From positions 1 to 11,794 of the forward strand of contig JBLGCB010000193.1 in assembly GCA_047617105.1 (NCBI GenBank): a stretch of DNA of 11,794 nt, read 5' to 3'. Positions 1 through 4,977 of this stretch are shown piece by piece. The DNA comes from JABSOG01 sp047617105. Its GTDB lineage: Bacteria; Pseudomonadota; Gammaproteobacteria; Enterobacterales; Alteromonadaceae. The first letter of the stretch is position 1. Each line of letters begins with the position of its first letter. The notes beneath the pieces were generated by a model, which searched no databases, had not been told where the DNA came from, and saw only the letters and a list, made by a program, of their open reading frames with translations. The position numbers were made by a program, and so were the translations under genes.

Positions 1-59
1 GTCCGTTGTGTTGTCTGTTGCTTAACCTGACCCAAAATAAAAGCAACACAAGAAAGCCA

Positions 60-440
60 GTGCATTACCTCTATTCAACGGCCATATTTGCAACAGCCAT
101 TCCGGGATTATTTGCCTCGATTATCGTCTTTTATTCGTTATTTTTTATCAAAACCAATCTTCTCAACAGTAACGTTGTGCTTTATTTCTTGCCTATTATC
201 AGCATGGCTGCAACTTTTTTTATTGTCGGTCGCAGAGTAGGATTTGATATATTGCCCGGCTTTGTGCGTCTGTCCGGACTAATGATATTACTTGGCGTCA
301 TCTGTCTGGTGGTCTTTTTCCTTTACCGACTGCGCTTTGTGATTGGTTTCTTCGCTTCTATCGAGCAACTGGTGATGATAGGCGTGTTCCTCTATATCAT
401 TACCAAAGTAGGATTTGCCAAGTTAAAAGGTAAAGATTAA
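60..440 (+). CDS. Small multi-pass membrane protein, unknown function
   Basis: I do not recognise this family. From the GTG at 60 it encodes 126 residues that are almost entirely hydrophobic, with about four membrane segments (roughly residues 5-30, 38-58, 68-90 and 96-118 from the GTG) and a short basic C-terminal tail ending KLKGKD. Charged residues (GRR, YRLR) sit in the loops. The reading frame is open to the left edge of the window, so a TTG at 6 or an upstream start outside the window is possible. I prefer 60 because the residues encoded before it do not look like a natural protein N-terminus, but the ribosome-binding signal there (AAGAAAG) is weak. Its stop lies only 4 bases from the end of the convergent ygfX, with no terminator between. 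It is very likely a real inner-membrane protein, but no role can be inferred. Confidence 0.6.
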   Translation: MHYLYSTAIFATAIPGLFASIIVFYSLFFIKTNLLNSNVVLYFLPIISMAATFFIVGRRVGFDILPGFVRLSGLMILLGVICLVVFFLYRLRFVIGFFASIEQLVMIGVFLYIITKVGFAKLKGKD

Positions 441-444
441 CACC

Positions 445-903
445 CTATTGCCCTCGCCTCATCCGATACACCACTCGGCAAATTCGCCGAAATGAATGTT
501 CATCGACACCATCACGAAACACCCAAAAACGTTGCTTGTCTTTGGTCGCCATCACACCTCGGGGGATTAACACCAAATAACAAAACCAGTCGCTGGTGAC
601 TGAGGTTGGCGATACGCTAAATTGTGCCATCGACTGCGAGTCTGCGCCAAGCAACAAGTCAACTTCACCACAGTCGGTGAGCACAAACTGTTGTTGTGTT
701 AGTGCTTGATAAGGTTTTAACAGCGCAAAATAAGTCAACAACAGCGACAACAGTAATTGCACAATCCATTGCCATGGCATCAGCTGCGGCCATAACCACA
801 CCGATAACAGGCATACCAACATAAAGGTTTTAATAAACCAGTATTGAGTTTTTGAACTGGATACCGTTATTTTGTATTTAGCCTGGAGTTTAGACTTTGA
901 CAC
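445..903 (-). CDS. ygfX: YgfX (CptA-like) inner-membrane protein
   Basis: This is a 152-residue protein of the YgfX family, encoded directly downstream of sdhE as in E. coli. A basic N-terminus is followed by two membrane helices (about residues 23-39 and 43-62) and a cytoplasmic domain that ends with the family-like stretch FRDGVDEHSFRRICRVV. In E. coli YgfX has been described both as a toxin acting on cytoskeletal proteins (CptA, with SdhE/CptB as antitoxin) and as a partner of SdhE linked to succinate dehydrogenase and membrane biology; the toxin role is debated. The start is a GTG inside the end of sdhE (14-nt overlap), so translation is probably coupled. Membership rests on the context, the topology and the C-terminal motif. 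Confidence 0.87.
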   Translation of the reverse strand: MSKSKLQAKYKITVSSSKTQYWFIKTFMLVCLLSVWLWPQLMPWQWIVQLLLSLLLTYFALLKPYQALTQQQFVLTDCGEVDLLLGADSQSMAQFSVSPTSVTSDWFCYLVLIPRGVMATKDKQRFWVFRDGVDEHSFRRICRVVYRMRRGQ

Positions 904-1144
904 GGTTTAAGATGATCTTGACCATATCTTTCAATTCTGGGTCTTCACATGCCTGGTGGCCCATAAACCAAGCAAATAAATCTGGGTCATCTGAGGTCAA
1001 TAAACGCTGAAACACCGCTTTTTTATCTTCAGGCAAGGCATCGTAGGCGTCATCGTCGATAAATGGCATTAACAATACATCCAATTCGAGCATACCGCGT
1101 CGGCAGGCCCAGCGTAATTTAGCTTTGGAATCTAATTTAGTCAT
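890..1144 (-). CDS. sdhE: SdhE, FAD assembly factor of succinate dehydrogenase
   Basis: This 84-residue cytosolic protein belongs to the SdhE/YgfY (Sdh5) family, which promotes covalent attachment of FAD to the SdhA and FrdA flavoproteins. The signature RGMLELD is present at residues 16-22, including the conserved Gly17 of the RG(M/L)LELD motif, followed by the family-like acidic stretch and a DPDLFAWFMGH segment near residues 53-63. Length is normal for the family. The ATG has a good ribosome-binding site, AAGGA with 5 nt spacing (plus-strand 1150-1154). It is the first gene of a two-gene unit with ygfX and is divergent from ygfZ, the same arrangement as in E. coli and many other gammaproteobacteria. 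Confidence 0.96.
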   Translation of the reverse strand: MTKLDSKAKLRWACRRGMLELDVLLMPFIDDDAYDALPEDKKAVFQRLLTSDDPDLFAWFMGHQACEDPELKDMVKIILNRVKV

Positions 1145-1232
1145 GTCTGTCCTTCAATTTCTGGCGCTTTTGCCACTTTCTTACGTTTTATATGGTTGCC
1201 CTTTGCATTTTAGCCCCCACATTAAGGGTGTG

Positions 1233-1260
1233 AAAATAACACGAAGCGAAATGTTTTCAA
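1233..1260 (-). promoter_or_regulatory. Candidate sigma70 promoter of sdhE-ygfX
   Basis: On the minus strand TTGAAA (plus 1255-1260) and TATTTT (plus 1233-1238) are separated by 16 nt, about 90 nt upstream of the sdhE start. It lies in the only intergenic region between the divergent sdhE and ygfZ genes. Both boxes are imperfect and the region is AT-rich, so chance similarity is possible. Confidence 0.35.
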
Positions 1261-1316
1261 CTTATTTTATTTATTAATATTTAAGCGTAACTGCTTTTTC
1301 TAAGGTCGATGATCCC

Positions 1317-2363
1317 ATGAACCAATGCTGGACCCCACTATTATCTGCATTTAGCGTGAACTCAAATCACCAAAGCGGCAGCGACCTTTTCTTATGTCCG
1401 CTCACCAGTCATGCCCTGCTCAGCCTCGAAGGCGAGCAAAGCATGAGTTACCTCCAGGGGCAACTAAGCTGTGATATGGCCGAGCTAAACAATAACAACC
1501 ACTTAAAAGCCGCTCATTGTGATGCCAAAGGTAAAATGTGGGCGATTTTAAAAACCTTCACTTTAACCAATGAACAATTTTTTCTCAGCGGTCACAGCGC
1601 TGAAATCGCAGCCAGCCTCGAACAGCTGAATAAATACGGTGTCTTCGCCAAAACCACCATCACTGATGTCAGCGAACAGTGGTTAACCCTAGGTTTGGGC
1701 GGCCCAGCAGCTACCAGTTGGTTGCAACAGCGACAAGTGACGTTTGATGAAAGTAGTTCTGAAGGTAGCTCTGAAGGTAGCTCTGAAGGTATTAGCAACG
1801 CCGCAGATTTACTCAACGGTGATGTGTTGGAAGGAAAAGTGCTAAAAGTCGCGCCAGAACGTTATTTGCTCATCGTTAAACAGCCATACGTTGAAGCCTT
1901 ATTAGCTGAACATAAAGATCATATATACAGCGAAAATAGCTGGCATATCGCCGATATTTGCGCGGGTATTGCCCATCTTGAACAGCACAGCATCAGCCAA
2001 TACGTGCCACAAATGCTCAATCTTCATGCGCTGCAAGCCATCAGTTTTAGCAAAGGCTGTTATACCGGCCAAGAGATGGTCGCGCGGATGAAATATCTGG
2101 GCAAAAACAAACGTGCTGCTTATATACTGCACGGCCATACCAATACTATGCCGGAGTCTGGCACCGATTTACAACTGGCCATTGGCGACAACTGGCGCCG
2201 TAGTGGCACCATCGTCAATGTCGCAGGATCTGCCGATGATTTACATATTCTGGCAGTACTACCCCATGATTTGGCCATTGATGCCAAACTCAGAATTAAA
2301 GATGACCAGGATTGTGTGTTGAACATTACACCATTACCCTACTCTCTTGAATCTGACGATTAA
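1317..2363 (+). CDS. ygfZ: YgfZ, folate-binding Fe-S cluster assembly/repair protein
   Basis: This is a 348-residue protein of the YgfZ/GcvT-like family, which acts with tetrahydrofolate in maturation or repair of certain Fe-S enzymes (for example MiaB in E. coli). The family hallmark KGCYTGQE is at residues 246-253, with the essential cysteine at 248, followed by the conserved basic stretch MKYLGKNKR. The N-terminal part has the typical LEGEQSMSYLQGQLSCD segment around residues 37-53. The ATG is preceded by AAGGT at 1302-1306. It is somewhat longer than the E. coli protein (326 residues), and part of the extra length is a low-complexity SSEG insert at residues 147-158 encoded by three tandem 12-bp repeats. 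It is divergent from sdhE-ygfX, the conserved arrangement. Confidence 0.96.
   Translation: MNQCWTPLLSAFSVNSNHQSGSDLFLCPLTSHALLSLEGEQSMSYLQGQLSCDMAELNNNNHLKAAHCDAKGKMWAILKTFTLTNEQFFLSGHSAEIAASLEQLNKYGVFAKTTITDVSEQWLTLGLGGPAATSWLQQRQVTFDESSSEGSSEGSSEGISNAADLLNGDVLEGKVLKVAPERYLLIVKQPYVEALLAEHKDHIYSENSWHIADICAGIAHLEQHSISQYVPQMLNLHALQAISFSKGCYTGQEMVARMKYLGKNKRAAYILHGHTNTMPESGTDLQLAIGDNWRRSGTIVNVAGSADDLHILAVLPHDLAIDAKLRIKDDQDCVLNITPLPYSLESDD
1755..1790 (+). repeat. Three tandem 12-bp repeats within ygfZ
   Basis: Three consecutive units of AGYTCTGAAGGT (1755-1766, 1767-1778, 1779-1790) differ only in one base of the first unit (T for C). The unit is in frame and encodes Ser-Ser-Glu-Gly three times. 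The near identity at the DNA level points to recent slippage duplication. A change in unit number would add or remove four residues without a frameshift. Confidence 0.95.
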
Positions 2364-2421
2364 TTAGCAGCACCTAACTATTCTTTTTTAACCATTAATG
2401 GAAAATAGCGGAAACTACCAC

Positions 2422-2910
2422 ATGCAAATACAAACAGACAAAGTTGTCAAAATCGATTTCACCGTGAAGGACAGTGAAGACAGCATTATTGACACCACCG
2501 AAGGTCATGAGCCATTAGAGTTTATTCACGGCAGAGGTTTAATGATCGAAGCCTTAGAAACCCAAATGCTTGGCCGTGGTGCCGACGATACATTCAGCTT
2601 AAGCGTCGTCGCCGCTGATGCTTATGGCGAACGTCATAAGGAATTATGCCAGAATGTGCCAATCTCGATGTTCGAAGGGATGGAAATTGAAGCGGGAATG
2701 CAATTAAGAGCCACCTCTGATGAAGGTGATCATTCAGTGATTGTCATTGAAGTGGGCGAGGAGATAGTTGTCGTTGATGGCAATCACCCTTTGGCTGGGA
2801 TTGATTTGACCTTTGATGTCACTATTCTTGCAGTACGTGATGCCACCGAAGAAGAACTCGACCACGGCCATATTCATGCCCATGGCGAGTCTTGTGGTCA
2901 CGAGCATTAA
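2422..2910 (+). CDS. slyD: SlyD-like FKBP-type peptidyl-prolyl cis-trans isomerase
   Basis: This is a 162-residue cytosolic FKBP of the SlyD type, which catalyses prolyl isomerisation and has chaperone activity; SlyD itself also binds nickel and helps hydrogenase maturation. Visible landmarks are the FKBP segment LEFIHGRGLMIEALE (about residues 33-47), the AYGERHKELCQNVP stretch that leads into the insert-in-flap domain (about 71-84), VVVDGNHPLAGIDLTFDV returning to the FKBP domain (about 121-138), and a short histidine-rich tail. That tail (DHGHIHAHGESCGHEH) is much shorter than the E. coli SlyD tail but could still bind metal. An in-frame ATG at 2398 would add eight residues, but it has no ribosome-binding site. 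The ATG at 2422 has GGA 9 nt upstream and matches the usual family start. It follows ygfZ on the same strand after about 60 nt. Confidence 0.92.
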   Translation: MQIQTDKVVKIDFTVKDSEDSIIDTTEGHEPLEFIHGRGLMIEALETQMLGRGADDTFSLSVVAADAYGERHKELCQNVPISMFEGMEIEAGMQLRATSDEGDHSVIVIEVGEEIVVVDGNHPLAGIDLTFDVTILAVRDATEEELDHGHIHAHGESCGHEH

Positions 2911-2932
2911 TATAGATTGATCGCATAATAAT

Positions 2933-2949
2933 GGTGCGCATTGCGCACC
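2933..2949. repeat. Perfect hairpin between convergent genes, REP-like
   Basis: GGTGCGC, a 3-nt spacer (ATT), then GCGCACC form a perfect 7-bp GC-rich stem. It is followed on the plus strand by CTACG, so the minus strand reads CGTAG then GGTGCGC. There is no T-run after the stem on the plus strand and only a weakly T-rich stretch on the minus strand, so it is not a classical intrinsic terminator, although it lies exactly between the convergent slyD and HDOD genes and may help stop transcription from both sides. The composition resembles dispersed REP-type palindromes of proteobacterial genomes. Confidence 0.6.
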
Positions 2950-3642
2950 CTACGCCCGAGCCATACTCTGATAAGCCTTATTCCATAACATCGCATTATT
3001 ACAACTGGTGATCAGGTATTGTGGTGGCACTTCATATTTACTGGTAAAGGCAAACACTGTCTCCCATTCCCCAGCCATAAAGGCAACAGTCACATCCAGG
3101 CATTCTGCCAAAGAACCATCACGGTCAACCAACGCTTCTTTAATTTCTTTAGACAACGGCAATGATTCCATAATCGCCGCCATGGGTCGATCAAGAATGG
3201 CATCAATGGTCGAGAATAACCCGGTCAGAAACGCCGCGTCAGAGACTTTGGTCAAACCCATTACCCTAGACACCAATTCACACATTCGCGCTCTGATAAT
3301 GGTGGTATGCATTAATGCCAGCGGTTTATCCGGGTTCAGTTGAGCCGTCACAATCAAACAAACAAACTTTCTCACTTGTATCTCGCCTAAAAACACAATG
3401 GCTTGTTTAATTGAGGTGATTTCTTGACGGCGTTCAAACAAACTGGAGTTAACAAAACGCAATAACTTATAGGTCAGGCCAACATCCTGTTCAAAATACA
3501 TTTCGACTTTTTGATAGCTGAAACCCTCTTTCATCACCTCGGCATAAATCGACACCAAAAAGTGATGTGAACTTTCAATGTCTTTGCCCACCAACATATC
3601 GGGTTTACAAAAGAAGTATCCCTGAAAATAATCAAAGCCCAT
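2950..3642 (-). CDS. HDOD domain half of split EAL-HDOD protein
   Basis: This 230-residue product carries the last strand of an EAL domain (MGFDYFQGYFFCKPD, with the typical QGY.F.KP ending) followed by a complete HDOD domain. HDOD is a helical relative of HD phosphohydrolases that lacks the catalytic HD pair and is thought to act in protein interaction and signal output. Recognisable HDOD features are the DVGLTYKLLRFVNSSLF segment (about residues 52-68), the SIKQAIVFLGEIQVRKFVCL segment (about 76-95) and the AAFLTGLFSTIDAIL helix (about 137-151). The ATG at 3642 has AGG 8 nt upstream and lies 3 nt after the preceding TAA, so re-initiation is physically plausible. Otherwise this is simply the distal part of a broken gene. 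Confidence 0.75.
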   Translation of the reverse strand: MGFDYFQGYFFCKPDMLVGKDIESSHHFLVSIYAEVMKEGFSYQKVEMYFEQDVGLTYKLLRFVNSSLFERRQEITSIKQAIVFLGEIQVRKFVCLIVTAQLNPDKPLALMHTTIIRARMCELVSRVMGLTKVSDAAFLTGLFSTIDAILDRPMAAIMESLPLSKEIKEALVDRDGSLAECLDVTVAFMAGEWETVFAFTSKYEVPPQYLITSCNNAMLWNKAYQSMARA

Positions 3643-3645
3643 CTC

Positions 3646-4173
3646 TTAGGCCTGATGAAACTCTTGATAAGTTTCTACTTTCTCGGCCAACAACTTAATT
3701 TTGGTTTCTTTAAATCTCTTGACCAAATCCCCGAGCGTATCCAGCGGAGTGGCAATGATGTCAAACTTAATCAGTTTAATAAAAGGCAGGAAGCGATCCC
3801 ATTCAGGCGTATAGATAAAATCATCTAGTGCCAGTATAAACCCGCGATGAAACAAGGCTCTTAACACCTCGTAATTTTCATCGTTGGGTTCAACGGTTTC
3901 GAGTACTTCAACAATAATATTTTTGTAGGGCACCATTTCCAGCAGATGATCTTTAAGCATGGAGGCGGGAAAATTCACCAGCGCAGGTTTGCCTTCGGTG
4001 ATCGAATCAAGCTCAACACTTAAATAACTGTTGATCAATAACTTTGCCGTCGCGATTTCTGGAGGCACATGGGCAGGGAATTTATTTTCTTCGCTATCAC
4101 GAAAAAATAACTCATAAGCAATAATTTTTCGCTTATGATTAAAAACGGCTTGTCTGGCTGTATATACCCGCAT
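3646..4173 (-). CDS. Truncated EAL domain half of split EAL-HDOD protein
   Basis: This 175-residue product is an EAL (cyclic-di-GMP phosphodiesterase-type) domain lacking its last strand-helix unit. The start RVYTARQAVFNHKRKIIAYELFFRD is typical of the EAL-HDOD (YuxH/CdgJ-like) family, in which the EAL signature is degenerate (YEL here, Glu21). Other metal- or substrate-site positions appear kept: Asn67 in LVNFP, Glu89 and Glu92 in VEVLE, Asp117-Asp118 in LALDDF, Lys136 and Asp138 in IKFD, and Glu164 and Glu167 in AEKVET, where the usual AEGVE glycine is Lys. Loss of the QGYxFxKP end would probably prevent proper folding, so activity from this half alone is doubtful. A promoter-like sequence lies about 110 nt upstream. 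Confidence 0.75.
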   Translation of the reverse strand: MRVYTARQAVFNHKRKIIAYELFFRDSEENKFPAHVPPEIATAKLLINSYLSVELDSITEGKPALVNFPASMLKDHLLEMVPYKNIIVEVLETVEPNDENYEVLRALFHRGFILALDDFIYTPEWDRFLPFIKLIKFDIIATPLDTLGDLVKRFKETKIKLLAEKVETYQEFHQA

Positions 4174-4283
4174 TAATATCCGAAAGATGATTCACAAAAC
4201 TTAAGCCAGATCATAGACGAAAATAGCCCATTAGTCTTCGTTTAAGTGAGATTAATACAATAATTTAAGCTGTTTGAGGGAAT

Positions 4284-4312
4284 ATTATACAAAGGGAATT
4301 TAAAAGGTTGAA
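4284..4312 (-). promoter_or_regulatory. Candidate promoter of the EAL-HDOD gene
   Basis: On the minus strand a perfect TATAAT (plus 4284-4289), preceded by TTTG, lies 17 nt downstream of TTCAAC (plus 4307-4312), a poor -35 box. It is the only good -10 between the last tRNA-Glu gene and the EAL start at 4173, and it begins within 12 nt of the tRNA 3' end. The T-rich minus-strand stretch next to it (CTTTCTTTCTTTTC) may also serve the tRNA transcript 3' end. Confidence 0.5.
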
Positions 4313-4323
4313 AAGAAAGAAAG

Positions 4324-4399
4324 TGGCGTCCCCTAGGGGGTTCGAACCCCTGTTACCGCCGTGAAAGGGCGGTGTCCTAGGCCTCTAGACGAAGGGGAC
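4324..4399 (-). tRNA. tRNA-Glu(UUC), copy 1 (most distal)
   Basis: The minus strand gives a 76-nt cloverleaf starting GTCCCCTTCGTCTAGAGGCC, with anticodon loop CTTTCAC (anticodon TTC), T-arm GGTTCGAACC and encoded CCA end. The acceptor stem GTCCCCT pairs with AGGGGAC. It closely matches E. coli tRNA-Glu(UUC). It is the last of the four tRNA genes in the minus-strand transcript. Confidence 0.98.
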
Positions 4400-4404
4400 A
4401 CAGG

Positions 4405-4432
4405 TTGTGATGCTAAACAAGTTTAGCCACAA
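4405..4432 (+). terminator. Hairpin plus T-run between tRNA genes, plus-strand orientation
   Basis: TTGTG-ATG-CTAAA, a 4-nt loop (CAAG), TTTAG-C-CACAA forms two stacked 5-bp stems around an ATG/C internal loop, and is followed on the plus strand by TCTTTTTT (4433-4440). In plus orientation it looks like an intrinsic terminator, antisense to the tRNA operon. In tRNA orientation the A-run precedes the stem, so there it would only be a spacer hairpin, perhaps relevant to processing. Confidence 0.4.
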
Positions 4433-4464
4433 TCTTTTTTCTTGTTGTTATGTGGTTGTGTTAG

Positions 4465-4540
4465 TGGCGTCCCCTAGGGGGTTCGAACCCCTGTTACCGC
4501 CGTGAAAGGGCGGTGTCCTAGGCCTCTAGACGAAGGGGAC
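4465..4540 (-). tRNA. tRNA-Glu(UUC), copy 2
   Basis: This 76-nt sequence is identical to copy 1 over the mature gene, with anticodon TTC and encoded CCA. It is separated from copy 1 by 65 nt and from copy 3 by 99 nt. The 99-nt spacer holds a TGATAAC/GTTATCA inverted repeat (plus about 4609-4633) and a short AACAAC/GTTGTT palindrome, possibly structures guiding RNase processing of the precursor. Confidence 0.98.
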
Positions 4541-4639
4541 ACAGATTGTCTTTGCAGACGACTAACACATTTAACAACAGTTGTTTGCTCTTTTCCTTAT
4601 AACTCTATTGATAACCAGCAATCGTTGTTATCAGTAAAG

Positions 4640-4715
4640 TGGCGTCCCCTAGGGGGTTCGAACCCCTGTTACCGCCGTGAAAGGGCGGTGTCCTAGGCCT
4701 CTAGACGAAGGGGAC
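4640..4715 (-). tRNA. tRNA-Glu(UUC), copy 3 (proximal)
   Basis: This 76-nt sequence is identical to copies 1 and 2, with anticodon TTC and encoded CCA. It lies only 5 nt downstream (in transcript order) of the tRNA-Ala CCA end, so the two must be cut from one precursor. Confidence 0.98.
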
Positions 4716-4720
4716 GCAAT

Positions 4721-4796
4721 TGGTGGAGCTATGCGGGATCGAACCGCAGACCTCTTCGCTGCCAGCGAAGCGCTCTCCCAGCTGAGCTATAGCCCC
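4721..4796 (-). tRNA. tRNA-Ala(GGC)
   Basis: The minus strand gives a 76-nt cloverleaf starting GGGGCTATAGCTCAGCTGGG, with anticodon stem CTTCG/CGAAG around loop CTGGCAG (anticodon GGC), T-arm CGGTTCGATCCCG and encoded CCA. The acceptor stem GGGGCTA/TAGCTCC contains one G-U pair at the third position, the usual alanine identity element. It is the first gene of the tRNA transcript. Confidence 0.98.
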
Positions 4797-4883
4797 GTAT
4801 CCTTACGTGCATCTTTAATTTGCTTTAAACTCGTTCTAGCACTTCGCTAAAGTTTCGTTCGCTGCTCGTTGAAGACGGGGCGT

Positions 4884-4912
4884 ATAATATGCATCTCACT
4901 GATTGATGTCAA
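4884..4912 (-). promoter_or_regulatory. Strong sigma70 promoter of the tRNA-Ala/Glu operon
   Basis: On the minus strand a perfect TTGACA (plus 4907-4912) is followed after exactly 17 nt by TATTAT (plus 4884-4889). Right after the -10 comes a GC-rich discriminator (ACGCCCCG), typical of stable-RNA promoters under stringent (ppGpp/DksA) control. The predicted start is about 80 nt upstream of tRNA-Ala. It lies in the gap between the tRNA genes and the end of the histidine kinase gene, which reads in the same direction. Confidence 0.85.
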
Positions 4913-4977
4913 CAAGGAATTTTAAATTAATTTACTGTTTGTCAGTTTTTTAATCAGGTGGTCATTATTTGCTTTTT

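Larger units (their letters stand above)
2950..4173 (-). pseudogene. EAL-HDOD signalling gene split by an in-frame stop
   Basis: The two minus-strand reading frames here are in the same frame and are separated only by TAA (plus 3646-3648) and one further codon (GAG). Read through, they give one protein of about 407 residues with the normal EAL-then-HDOD layout of this family. The stop falls inside the C-terminal part of the EAL domain, between KVETYQEFHQA and EMGFDYFQGYFF, which are contiguous in intact family members. A single base change (for example TTA Leu to TAA) would explain it. It may be a recent pseudogene, a sequencing error, or a pair of separately translated halves. The two halves are described individually. 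Confidence 0.7.
4324..4715 (-). repeat. Three-copy tandem array of tRNA-Glu genes
   Basis: Three identical 76-bp genes are spaced 65 and 99 bp apart. Similarity runs past the gene ends: plus-strand ACAGGTTGT after copy 1 and ACAGATTGT after copy 2, and GTTGTTAT in the spacers just before copies 2 and 3. This suggests that the array grew by unequal recombination with some flanking DNA, and identity is probably maintained by gene conversion. Confidence 0.8.

Noticed and set aside
2398..2421. Upstream ATG of the SlyD-like gene
   Set aside because: No ribosome-binding site; adds eight residues absent from the usual family start.
3008..3343. Plus-strand 111-codon ORF antisense to the HDOD domain
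   Set aside because: It lies entirely within a well-recognised domain on the other strand and has a low-complexity composition.
4502..4696. Plus-strand 64-codon ORF across tRNA-Glu genes
   Set aside because: It is made of the antisense of two tRNA genes and their spacer.
4324..4796. tRNA cluster as a phage or island attachment site
   Set aside because: No integrase, no truncated tRNA 3' end repeated elsewhere in the window; the repeats are full tRNA genes.
4929..4951. ACTG-TTTGT-CAGT followed by TTTTTT on the plus strand
   Set aside because: The stem is only 4 bp and no plus-strand gene precedes it, so it is not called a terminator.
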